Source: an uncultured Clostridia bacterium
GTDB taxonomy: Bacteria; Bacillota; Clostridia; Christensenellales; Aristaeellaceae
Direction of reading: 5' to 3'
Assembly (NCBI GenBank): GCA_934630705.1
Contig: CAKTWP010000003.1
Coordinates: 116,589-180,588 of the forward strand
DNA: 64,000 nt
Shown here: positions 1 through 8,018 of the stretch, piece by piece
How positions within the stretch are numbered: position 1 is the first letter of the stretch
Layout: each line of letters starts with the position of its first letter
Made by a program: the position numbers and the translations under genes
The notes under the pieces: generated by a model
What the model was told of the DNA's origin: nothing
The model's input: the letters and a program-made list of their open reading frames with translations, nothing else
Database searches by the model: none

Positions 1-1302
1 AACATTGGTAACGGAGGCGTTATCGAAAAGCAGCAGATGCGCAGCGTGAAAAATGCGCAGCCGGTTCAGATAGTTGACGATATTATTGCCCGTTTCCTGC
101 TTGAACAGATAGCTCAGGTGGCTGTAGCTCACATGGCAGTGCGCCGCCACATCCGTCAGGTGAATATCCTCCGCATAGTGCTTTTCCAAATAGGCCACGG
201 CCAGTTGAATCATGGGCGAGTAGCGATGAGATGCAGCAAGGGGACTGCTGCCGCACAAAAGCGAAAACTGGTCGATAAAAAACTGTTCTGCCTGCCGAAA
301 CGACACACGTGGCGCTTCCTGTCCCACAAGGGGAAGGGAAAGCGCCTGCCGCGCCTGATTCAGCAGAGCAAGCAGCTGCGCCTGCAAGGCGGTGCTCTGC
401 GCTTCCGCACCCGGTTGAGAAAAGATGGTGTGCAGGGTTTGTTCCGCCAGCTGCTTTTGCCCGTTCATGCAGGCGAGCAGCAGCATGGCGTTGCTGCGGC
501 CGGAAAAGAACGAGGATGCATCCTGCGGCTTGGCCAGCAGTCGATAGCTGCTGACGATTTCCGAAGCGGAGACACAGAAATGCGGCGCAGAGAAAGCGTA
601 GGCGAGATTGCAGTATTTCGCCAGCGCTTTTTCCACTTTGACGCAAGCATCGCAGACGGCGGGGTTTTCCCTGCGATGATCATAGCCTTCTTTGGCTTCC
701 AGATAAAGGGCTAATTCGCCCATGCGCGGGGCGCAGGCTAAAATGCCCGTTTCATTGAGCACATGGCGGCAGGTCTGCAGAATGCTGCGCTGCTGTGCGT
801 CCACCAGCATCCGTTCCCCCTGATATTTGCCGCAGCAAAGCCAGCCGGGCGCCAAATCGCCCTCTCCGCCGGCCAGGATCCGCATCAGGCGATGGAGCCT
901 GTTTTCGGCATTTTCCTCAGGCGCGCCGCAAAGCCCCTGCTGAGAGAGCAGGCGCAGCAGATTTTCCGGTGTAATTTCGTATTTCAGCAGATAATCGATG
1001 GCGCCAAGCTTCAGCGCTTCCCGCACATACGGATAATCTGAATAATTGGAAAGCATGAAGCATTGGATGTGCGGGTATCGTTCGCGAATCACCTGCAGCA
1101 GGGAGATGCCATCCATGTTGGGCATGCACACGTCAATGAACGCCGCATCGATCTCATGCCCGTTGCTGCTTAGATAGTCTGCCGCTTCCCGGCCGTTATG
1201 CGCCTCCATGGCAATGCAAAGCCCATGCGCGCCCCAGTCCGCCAGGCCGTAAAAAGCGTTGAGCGACAGAAAATCATCGTCTACCAGCAGTATCTGTTTC
1301 AT
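1..1302 (-). CDS. AraC-family response regulator (YesN type), C-terminus cut by window edge
   Basis: Cytoplasmic DNA-binding response regulator, the expected partner of the sensor kinase encoded directly upstream. The first ~120 residues form a receiver domain with the acidic pocket VDDD (residues 7-10), a probable phospho-acceptor Asp57 in FIDVCMP, and a later LKYEI. A variable middle region follows, and the last visible ~65 residues are the first helix-turn-helix of an AraC-type domain (AHCHVSYSYLSYLFK). The second helix-turn-helix lies beyond base 1, so 434 codons are visible and the rest is missing. The start ATG at 1302 overlaps the kinase stop by 4 nt (ATGA), which indicates translational coupling. 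In this family such pairs control the neighbouring Lpl-type sugar importer, here encoded divergently. Ligand unknown. Confidence 0.9.
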   Translation of the reverse strand, partial: MKQILLVDDDFLSLNAFYGLADWGAHGLCIAMEAHNGREAADYLSSNGHEIDAAFIDVCMPNMDGISLLQVIRERYPHIQCFMLSNYSDYPYVREALKLGAIDYLLKYEITPENLLRLLSQQGLCGAPEENAENRLHRLMRILAGGEGDLAPGWLCCGKYQGERMLVDAQQRSILQTCRHVLNETGILACAPRMGELALYLEAKEGYDHRRENPAVCDACVKVEKALAKYCNLAYAFSAPHFCVSASEIVSSYRLLAKPQDASSFFSGRSNAMLLLACMNGQKQLAEQTLHTIFSQPGAEAQSTALQAQLLALLNQARQALSLPLVGQEAPRVSFRQAEQFFIDQFSLLCGSSPLAASHRYSPMIQLAVAYLEKHYAEDIHLTDVAAHCHVSYSHLSYLFKQETGNNIVNYLNRLRIFHAAHLLLFDNASVTNV

Positions 1303-2996
1303 TGCGCATGCTCCTTCTGATAGGGCAGGGAAAGCACCACGGAGGTGTATAATCCCGGCTTGGACACAATTTGCAGGCCGGAGGGCTCACCAAAGCGCAT
1401 TTGAATGCGTTTGCGCACGTTATACAGGCCAATGCCGGAGAAACGCTGCTTGTTGGTGTTGCTGTCCTGACGCAGCAGCGCTTCGATCTGCTCCGCGCTC
1501 ATGCCCTGGCCGTTGTCCGTCACGGAAATGCGCAGCAGCTCTCCATTTCTTTCCGCCTGAATCAGAATCTTCCCATCGTTTCGCGCATCGCCAATGCCAT
1601 GAATAATGGCGTTTTCCACGATGGGCTGCAGCAGCATGGGCGGAAGCAGGCAATCCATCAGGGAAGGATCATCCGGATAGGTGATGCGAATATCATTCAA
1701 ATACTGATAGCGGCAGATTTCCCAGTAGTTCCGCACATATTCCAGCTCCTGCGATAAGGGAACCAGCGATTCCGCCGAGGAAAGAGAACCGCGCAGCAGA
1801 TGAATAATGGCCATGGTCAGGCTCTCCACGTGAGTCATTCCCTGCATGGACGCCAGCTGGCGGATGCTCCCAAGCGCGTTATACAGAAAATGAGGGCTTA
1901 CCTGCGCCCGGAGCACCTGGATTTCCAGCGCATGCCGCGTCCGCTCCTGCCGCTGGTTTTCCAGGATCAGCTCCTGAATGTGCCGGGCCATCTGGGCAAA
2001 GGTTTGGCTGAGACGGCCAAACTCATCCTGAGAGGGGAGAACAGTCACCTGATCATAGGCGCTGTTCTGCACGTATTCGATATTCTTTTTCAGCATGCGG
2101 AAGGCGGCGGCAATTCGATGGGAAAAACCAAAGCTCAGCAGCAGGCCAAACAGCAGCGCCAGCAGCCCGGCAGGCATCAGCCAGGGAAGAATATCGGCCA
2201 TCGCGGCAGAGAAGGTGACGGAAGGAACCAGCATGGCGACGGTTAATCCTGAAAGGGGACTGACGCACTTTACCAGCGAGAAGGACTGCGATTCGCCGCC
2301 GTGCTGGAGCCACCCATCCATTTCCTCCGTTGCCCGGGCATTATCCGCATAGCGCAGAAATGGATTGCCCTGCTGATCTAAAATCATCAGGCCGCTGCCC
2401 GGCATCAGCAGGCCCTCGCAGAGCCGGTCAAAGGCGGCGTTAAAAAGCTGCGAGGTCAGATATGTCCGTCCGCTACCGGACAGGGGAGAGGAGGTGGTGA
2501 AAAACGCGTAGCCGTGGTCGATCACCAGCTTTCCCTGCTGCATCTGGCTCGGATCGGGCACATAGGCAAGGCTGCCATACTGCATGGTTTCTCCATTGCC
2601 TTTTTGCAGGCGAAGCCCGTTGACCAGGCTGTATTGGCTCCTTCCGCAGATGGTCAGAATGCGCTTTGCGGCCTGGTAATCCATAAACCATTCGTAGGAG
2701 GGCATTTCCTCCAGAGAATGCGACAGAAACGGCAAAATATTCTCGCTGGAAAAAAACAGCGAGTGCATGGCGGAAATATCCTCAACAAAGGATTCAACCT
2801 GCCGGGAAATGGTATCCACCACGTTCTGCCCATTGGCCTGAGAAAGTGCGTTCATTTCCTGCATGGCATTCATGGAATAGGCGCTGAGCAGAATCAGAGA
2901 CACCAGACAGACGGAAACAAAAATGGATAAAAAGACCCGGGCGGAGGTGCTGTGGCGCGCATCCAGATAGAGCGAAAGGGGAGAAAAACGTTTCAT
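1299..2996 (-). CDS. Sensor histidine kinase, YesM/LytS-like (His_kinase plus HATPase_c)
   Basis: Membrane sensor kinase of 565 residues. A first transmembrane helix (about residues 18-42) is followed by an extracytoplasmic sensor region, a second helix near residues 255-280 and a HAMP-like stretch. The cytoplasmic part has the YesM-type H-box SPHFLYNALGSIRQLA, an N-box with NAIIHGI, DNGQGM and GIGLYNVRKRI. The start at 2996 (MKRFSPLS) is chosen because AAAGGA lies about 11 nt upstream; a longer reading from 3059 lacks a good site. It is cotranscribed with the AraC-type regulator and is divergent from the solute-binding protein gene at 3213. It probably senses the imported sugar or its binding protein, which is inference from family context. 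Confidence 0.9.
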   Translation of the reverse strand: MKRFSPLSLYLDARHSTSARVFLSIFVSVCLVSLILLSAYSMNAMQEMNALSQANGQNVVDTISRQVESFVEDISAMHSLFFSSENILPFLSHSLEEMPSYEWFMDYQAAKRILTICGRSQYSLVNGLRLQKGNGETMQYGSLAYVPDPSQMQQGKLVIDHGYAFFTTSSPLSGSGRTYLTSQLFNAAFDRLCEGLLMPGSGLMILDQQGNPFLRYADNARATEEMDGWLQHGGESQSFSLVKCVSPLSGLTVAMLVPSVTFSAAMADILPWLMPAGLLALLFGLLLSFGFSHRIAAAFRMLKKNIEYVQNSAYDQVTVLPSQDEFGRLSQTFAQMARHIQELILENQRQERTRHALEIQVLRAQVSPHFLYNALGSIRQLASMQGMTHVESLTMAIIHLLRGSLSSAESLVPLSQELEYVRNYWEICRYQYLNDIRITYPDDPSLMDCLLPPMLLQPIVENAIIHGIGDARNDGKILIQAERNGELLRISVTDNGQGMSAEQIEALLRQDSNTNKQRFSGIGLYNVRKRIQMRFGEPSGLQIVSKPGLYTSVVLSLPYQKEHAQ

Positions 2997-3141
2997 GAAG
3001 GCTGGGATCCTTTCCAGATAATCTGCGAAAAGCATAGCATAAATATCGGTAAAAAACAATCATTCATGTGTTAATTGGCAAAAGATCGAAAAAAAGAGGA
3101 GGTGTTTCGAAAAATAGTGTGTATTTTTTGGGCTGTATTCC

Positions 3142-3150
3142 TGCTATTAT
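3142..3150 (+). promoter_or_regulatory. Possible extended -10 promoter for the sugar importer operon
   Basis: TGCTATTAT is an extended -10 element (TG-n-TATTAT). There is no good -35 element at 16-18 nt upstream, as expected for an activator-dependent promoter. It lies about 60 nt before the solute-binding protein start. A weak call. Confidence 0.3.
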
Positions 3151-3212
3151 GAAATTACCATCTCCTCCATGCAAGGACGGAGGAGAAAAATCGATAAGGG
3201 AGGAATCATCTC

Positions 3213-4820
3213 ATGAAACGTTTCCTGAGCATCGCTCTTGCGGCAGTGCTGCTGTCGCTGGTCTGTCTGGGCGCAAACGCTGAAAGCAAGGATCTGGTGG
3301 CGCTTTCCAAGGCGGATGCGAACTTCAATGCCACAGGCTATCCCATCGTGCATGAAAAGGTCACGAAAACCATCATGATCAAGAAGCCGGCCAACATTGC
3401 CGATCCGGCGGAAATGAAAACCCTGCAGTATATCGCGGACATGATGAACATTGAAATCAAGTGGATCGTTGTGTCTGCGGACGGCTGGAACGAGCGGGTG
3501 AATCTGACCTTCGCATCCGGCGAAAAGGACTTGCCGGACATCATTATGAAGGGGGGCATTCCCAACCTGTCCCGGGTGATCGAGGATGGGCTGGTGATCA
3601 GTATTGACGAGCTGATGGACGAATACTCCACGGGCCTCAAGCCCCTGCTGGCGGAGTATCCCGGCGTGGAAGCTTCCGCCCGTGCTGCGGACGGAAAGCT
3701 GTATTCCCTGCCCGGCGTGAACACCCTGGCAGCCAACCTGACGGGCCACAAGAATCTGTGGATCAACAAGACCTGGCTGGATAACCTGGGCCTGGAAATG
3801 CCCACCACCACGGATGAACTGCTGGACGTGCTCCGCGCCTTCCGGGATCAGGACGCCAACGGCAATGGCGATCCCACAGATGAAATCCCTTATGCGGTGG
3901 AGGATGCCGGCGCAGGCCATACCGCAAAGCCGGAAATCCTCAGCGGGTTGTTTGGCGTGTATAACAATCTGGGCTATGACAGTATCCAGCTGCGCAATGG
4001 CCAGGTCAGCTTCCTGAAAACCTGCGACGAATGGAAGCAGACGCTCCAGTACATGAACACCATGTATACCGAAAAGCTCATGGACAACGAAGTATTCACC
4101 CAGACGGGCGATATGTCCATTGGCAAGATCGCCAGCGGCAACGTGGGCGTGTTTGGCCTCAGCTCTGACGACCTGTTCAGCGCCGTGGCGGAAAACTATG
4201 TGGCGCTGCCCTCTCCCAAGAGCGGCAACGGCCTGGAGCCTGTGATCGGCCTGGCTTCCAACAGCATGGGCAGCAATACCTTTATCACCTGCGCGGATGC
4301 ATCTCCCTGGGTTTCCTTCCGGCTGCTGGACTACTTCTTCACCATGGAAGGCTCCATGACGGTGGGCTGCTTCAATGACGATCTGATCGGCATCACCTGC
4401 CAGAAGCTGGAGGACGGCTCCTACGATTACAGCGACGAAATGCTCAACGACAAGCGCGGCGTGGCCGTGGCGGTCGGTGAAGCGTGCCCCCTTCCCGGCG
4501 GCGGCTTTGGCTACTGGCGGCATGAGAAGAATTCCAATTATATCTACAGCAAGAAGGTTCAGGAAAATGTGCCCATCTGGGAGCCCTATTACCAGAAGGA
4601 TCCCGTGTATGGCGGCCCGCAGTTTGATTCGGCCACCTCGGATCGCATCAATGAGATCCGCACGGAACTGGATGTGTATGTTCAGGAATGCCAGGCGAAG
4701 TTCATCACCGGCGAAATGAGCTTTGATAAGTGGGATGAATACGTGGCGACCACCGTCCGCCTGGGCGCGGACGAGCTGGCGGGCTTCTATCAGGCCTACT
4801 ATGATGCGAACCTGAAGTAA
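3213..4820 (+). CDS. Extracellular sugar-binding protein, LplA-like (ABC importer)
   Basis: A 535-residue substrate-binding protein of the carbohydrate-uptake-1 type that goes with LplB/YtcP permeases. The N-terminus MKRFLSIALAAVLLSLVC..ANA is a signal peptide ending in a signal peptidase I site (ANA-ES). The Cys in LSLVCLG is preceded by Val, so there is no canonical lipobox, which is odd for a Gram-positive binding protein. The body carries features of the large LplA-like family: tryptophan-rich segments, DANGNGDPTDEIP like the calcium-type loop common in this group, and a YxxGPQFD stretch near the end. GGGAGGA lies 8-9 nt before the start. It is followed by two permease genes and an enolase-superfamily enzyme. 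No ATPase gene is nearby; such systems often share an MsmK-type ATPase encoded elsewhere. Confidence 0.9.
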   Translation: MKRFLSIALAAVLLSLVCLGANAESKDLVALSKADANFNATGYPIVHEKVTKTIMIKKPANIADPAEMKTLQYIADMMNIEIKWIVVSADGWNERVNLTFASGEKDLPDIIMKGGIPNLSRVIEDGLVISIDELMDEYSTGLKPLLAEYPGVEASARAADGKLYSLPGVNTLAANLTGHKNLWINKTWLDNLGLEMPTTTDELLDVLRAFRDQDANGNGDPTDEIPYAVEDAGAGHTAKPEILSGLFGVYNNLGYDSIQLRNGQVSFLKTCDEWKQTLQYMNTMYTEKLMDNEVFTQTGDMSIGKIASGNVGVFGLSSDDLFSAVAENYVALPSPKSGNGLEPVIGLASNSMGSNTFITCADASPWVSFRLLDYFFTMEGSMTVGCFNDDLIGITCQKLEDGSYDYSDEMLNDKRGVAVAVGEACPLPGGGFGYWRHEKNSNYIYSKKVQENVPIWEPYYQKDPVYGGPQFDSATSDRINEIRTELDVYVQECQAKFITGEMSFDKWDEYVATTVRLGADELAGFYQAYYDANLK

Positions 4821-4896
4821 TCGTTTACGCTTAATCGGCAGCGGGGGGAACGGAAGCATTCGTTCTCCCGCTTGCCGGAATGAAAGGAAGAAGAAT

Positions 4897-5826
4897 ATGG
4901 TTTCAACGAATCCGGGTCGAAGGAGAGGGCTGGGGCGGCGCATCTGGGCTGCCCGGGAGCTGTATCTTCTTTTGCTGATTCCGCTGGTATGGTATGCCGT
5001 ATTTCGTTATGCGCCGCTGTATGGCATCCAGATTGCATTCCGGGATTACCGGCCTGCCCGGGGCTTTTGGGGAAGCACATGGGTGGGGATGAGGCATTTT
5101 ACCCGCTTTTTCAATTCCTTTTATTGCGAACGGGTTATCAGCAACACGCTGATTATCAATTTTGCCAGCCTGCTCATTGGCTTCCCGGTGCCCATTCTGT
5201 TCGCCCTGATGCTCAATGAAATCAAGCAGGAGCGCTATAAAAAGCTGCTGCAGAACGTCACCTATATCCCGCATTTCCTGTCCACGGTGGTGCTGGTGAG
5301 CATTCTGCAATTGATCTTTAATCCCAACACGGGAGTTTACAACTCCCTGCGCAAGCTCTTTGGCCTGGAAACCACCAATTATTTTGCCATGGCCAGCGCG
5401 TTTAAGCCGATGTATATCCTCTCCGGCCTGTGGCAGAACATGGGCTGGGATTCCATTCTCTATATTGCGGCGCTGGCAGGCATAGACCCGGCGCTTTACG
5501 AAGCGGCCACCATCGACGGAGCGACCCGCATGCAGAAAATCCGCTTTATCTCCATCCCCTCCATCATTGGCACCATCACCATCATGCTGCTGCTGCGCTG
5601 CGGCCAGATTATGAATATCGGCTATGAAAAGGTGCTGCTGATGCAGAACGGATTGAATCAATCGTCCTCGGACGTGATTTCAACGTATGTATACCGGGTT
5701 GGCATGCTGGAGGGCAATTATTCCTATTCCACAGCCATCAACCTGTTTAACTCGCTGTGCAATATCGTGCTGCTGAGCTCGGCCAATCTGCTGTCCAGAA
5801 AAATGGGGGGAAACAGCCTATGGTAA
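4897..5826 (+). CDS. ABC sugar permease, LplB family
   Basis: Integral membrane permease of 309 residues with about six transmembrane helices, starting with the typical LplB N-terminus (LYLLLLIPLVWYAVFRYAPLYG). The cytoplasmic EAA loop that docks the ATPase is YEAATIDGATRMQKIRFISIP near residue 200. AAAGGAAGAAG precedes the ATG. The gene overlaps the next permease by 7 nt, so the two are translationally coupled and should form the heterodimeric channel. The substrate is probably an oligosaccharide or uronate-type sugar, inferred from the YesM/YesN regulator and the downstream sugar-acid-type enzyme. Confidence 0.92.
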   Translation: MVSTNPGRRRGLGRRIWAARELYLLLLIPLVWYAVFRYAPLYGIQIAFRDYRPARGFWGSTWVGMRHFTRFFNSFYCERVISNTLIINFASLLIGFPVPILFALMLNEIKQERYKKLLQNVTYIPHFLSTVVLVSILQLIFNPNTGVYNSLRKLFGLETTNYFAMASAFKPMYILSGLWQNMGWDSILYIAALAGIDPALYEAATIDGATRMQKIRFISIPSIIGTITIMLLLRCGQIMNIGYEKVLLMQNGLNQSSSDVISTYVYRVGMLEGNYSYSTAINLFNSLCNIVLLSSANLLSRKMGGNSLW

Positions 5827-6719
5827 AGCATGCTTCTTCCGCCGGCGTCATCCGGGAAACCCGGCGGGATCAGGTGTTCCTGGCGGTGCTTCTGGTGATT
5901 TCCGCATTCATTCTGGTGATTGAGCTGTATCCGCTGATTTTCGTGGTCAGCGCATCGTTCAGCGATTCGGATGCGATTTCGCTGGGCAGGGTATATCTGC
6001 TGCCTGTGAATCCCAGCCTGGACGGCTATCGGATGCTGCTGAAAGAAAAGGATATTCTTACGGGCTTCAAAAACAGCGTGATTTACCTGGCCGTGGGCAC
6101 AACGGTCAATATGCTGCTGACCATGCTGCTGGCCTTCCCATTGTCTCGCCGGGAAATGCCGGGCCGCAATATCATCACCTTTTTTGTGGCGCTGACGATG
6201 TATGTCTCCGGCGGCCTGATTCCCACGTATTTGATGGTCAGCAATCTTGGCATGGTGGATACCCTGTGTGGCATAATTGTGCCCAACGCCATTTCCACCA
6301 CCAATATGATTATCATGCGCACTTATTTTCAGAACTCCATTCCGGAATCCCTTTATGAGGCGGCCACGCTGGATGGCAGCAACTACACCAAGTATCTGCT
6401 GCGGGTGGTACTGCCCCTGTCCATGCCCATTGTTGCGGTCATCGGCCTGTATTACGGGGTGGGGCACTGGAATAATTATTTCGACGCGCTGATTTACCTG
6501 CGCTCCACCGAAAAGCAGTCTCTGCAGCTGGTGCTGCGCAACATCCTGTTGGCCAATCAGGTCAATTCCGGCGATGGATCGTATTCCGAAGCGTCCAAGC
6601 TGGGCGTGACCATCAAATATTCCGTGATCGTGTTCAGCTGCATTCCCATGATGATTGCCTATCCCTTCGTGCAGCGCTTTTTCATCAAAGGCGTGATGAT
6701 TGGCGCAATCAAGGGGTAA
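5820..6719 (+). CDS. ABC sugar permease, YtcP/AraQ-like
   Basis: Second permease subunit, 299 residues, with about six transmembrane helices and the EAA-loop motif YEAATLDGSNYTKYLLRVVLP around residue 180. The start at 5820 (MVKHASS) sits 7 nt inside the previous gene and is preceded by GGGGGGAAACAGCCT. A longer frame opens at 5757 but lies wholly within the first permease and has no ribosome site. It pairs with the LplB-like subunit and the binding protein encoded upstream. No nucleotide-binding subunit is encoded in the window for this system. Confidence 0.92.
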   Translation: MVKHASSAGVIRETRRDQVFLAVLLVISAFILVIELYPLIFVVSASFSDSDAISLGRVYLLPVNPSLDGYRMLLKEKDILTGFKNSVIYLAVGTTVNMLLTMLLAFPLSRREMPGRNIITFFVALTMYVSGGLIPTYLMVSNLGMVDTLCGIIVPNAISTTNMIIMRTYFQNSIPESLYEAATLDGSNYTKYLLRVVLPLSMPIVAVIGLYYGVGHWNNYFDALIYLRSTEKQSLQLVLRNILLANQVNSGDGSYSEASKLGVTIKYSVIVFSCIPMMIAYPFVQRFFIKGVMIGAIKG

Positions 6720-6815
6720 ATGGGCAAAAACGGGAGGAATTTCGGAAAAAACACTTTACGCAGAAGGCGGCATGCCGCATAATCGCATTGCCAAGCAACA
6801 AAGGAGGAACATGCC

Positions 6816-7955
6816 ATGACCCGGGAAGAACAGTTTCAGCAGATCCTGTCTCAGCACAAAATCGAAAAGATCGCCTATTACAATTTCCGTGCCCGCTATC
6901 CCCGGCTTCACGGGAAAAACGCCCGGCTGAGCTATCACGGCTTTGGCGGCAGCGTGAACGCCGCAAAAATCTATACCGATCAGGGAGCAATGGGCTGGGC
7001 CCAGATCGCCGGAAGCCCTGAGGCGGCCAAAGCTGTGGGCGAAAAGCTGATGGGCCGTCAGCTCACGGAAGTGTTCGCTCCTGAAACGGGCATTTTGTCT
7101 CCGGATTGGGCGCCCTTTGATATTGCGCTGCATGATCTGGCTGGCGTGATTCTGGGTATGCCGGTCAGCCGAATGATCCGGGAAACGGCCGCGTCCTCCA
7201 TCAAGGTGTATGATGGGGCCATCTATATGAATGATATCATCCCCGAGGATAAGCCCCAGGGGGTGGAGCAGATCCTCCGGGATTGCGAATATGACTATGC
7301 CCTGGGCCATCGGGTGCTGAAAATCAAGATTGGCAGGGGAAGCATTTGGATGCCCCACGACGAGGGGCTGGAACGGGATATTGAAGTGGTGCGGCGCATC
7401 TATGAGGCTTTTCCGGACTGCGGCCTGATGGTGGACGCCAATGACGGATACAGCGTGGACGATGCCATTGCCTTTATGGAAGGCATCGGCAACGCGCCGC
7501 TGATCTGGTTTGAGGAGCCCTTCCGGGAGGAGGAAGGCCGCAACCGCGCCCTGAAGGAATACCTGCGCGTGCATCGCCCGGTCACCTGGATTGCCGACGG
7601 CGAGTCCTTTACGGATATTGATCTGGTTCGGGAGCTGGCGGGCAAGGGCCTGCTGGATGTATGGCAGCCCGATGTGCAGGGGTACGGCTTCACGCCCTGG
7701 CGCAAGCTGATGCGGGAAATCGAGGAAAAGGGCTATCTGGCCTCGCCGCATGCCTGGGGCAACGTGGTGAAGACCCATTACTGCGCCCATCTGGCGGCTG
7801 CGTATCCCCATCATATTCCGTATATCGAAGCGGTGCTGGGCGAGTCCGAGGGCGTGAACTATGGCGGCTACGAATTGAAAAACGGCGTCATGACGCTGCC
7901 TGAAAAGCCCGGCTTCGGCATGGAGCTGGTCTGGGCTCCGGAAATCAAATCATAA
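6816..7955 (+). CDS. Mandelate racemase/muconate lactonizing family enzyme (enolase superfamily)
   Basis: Cytoplasmic enzyme of 379 residues in the enolase superfamily, which abstracts a proton alpha to a carboxylate using Mg2+. Visible motifs in order: KIKIG (the K-x-K base, about residues 169-171), metal ligands in VDAND (about 207), FEEPF (about 233) and IADGES (about 261), and a His in SPHAWGN (about 312). The K-x-K plus late His arrangement resembles acid-sugar dehydratases of the mandelate racemase group, but the exact substrate cannot be read from sequence. AAGGAGGAACATGCC precedes the start. Position at the end of the sugar-importer operon suggests it acts on the imported compound or a breakdown product, such as an aldonate or uronate. 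A strong bidirectional hairpin follows. Confidence 0.88.
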   Translation: MTREEQFQQILSQHKIEKIAYYNFRARYPRLHGKNARLSYHGFGGSVNAAKIYTDQGAMGWAQIAGSPEAAKAVGEKLMGRQLTEVFAPETGILSPDWAPFDIALHDLAGVILGMPVSRMIRETAASSIKVYDGAIYMNDIIPEDKPQGVEQILRDCEYDYALGHRVLKIKIGRGSIWMPHDEGLERDIEVVRRIYEAFPDCGLMVDANDGYSVDDAIAFMEGIGNAPLIWFEEPFREEEGRNRALKEYLRVHRPVTWIADGESFTDIDLVRELAGKGLLDVWQPDVQGYGFTPWRKLMREIEEKGYLASPHAWGNVVKTHYCAHLAAAYPHHIPYIEAVLGESEGVNYGGYELKNGVMTLPEKPGFGMELVWAPEIKS

Positions 7956-7974
7956 ACAGGCGATACTGCCAAAA

Positions 7975-8006
7975 CGCTGCCCCGGCTGGTGTCAGCCGGG
8001 GCAGCG
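7975..8006. terminator. Bidirectional hairpin terminator between convergent genes
   Basis: A perfect 14-bp stem (CGCTGCCCCGGCTG) with a 4-nt loop lies between the convergent enolase-family gene and the membrane protein gene. A run of four T follows on the minus strand and CTTTG on the plus strand, so it could serve both. Confidence 0.75.
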
Positions 8007-8018
8007 CTTTGATGCGGG

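Noticed and set aside
3213..3230. cre-like site TGAAACGTTTCC at the start of the sugar-binding protein gene
   Set aside because: One base short of the CcpA consensus, and explained by the MKRF codons; the kinase gene also begins with MKRF, so the apparent inverted repeat between the two is coincidental.
3147..4943. Long antisense open frame (598 codons) across the sugar-binding protein gene
   Set aside because: It mirrors a well-supported gene, has no family motifs or ribosome site, and is a by-product of GC-rich codon positions. The same holds for long antisense frames at 11266-13308, 18432-20765, 39015-40667 and 54100-56718.
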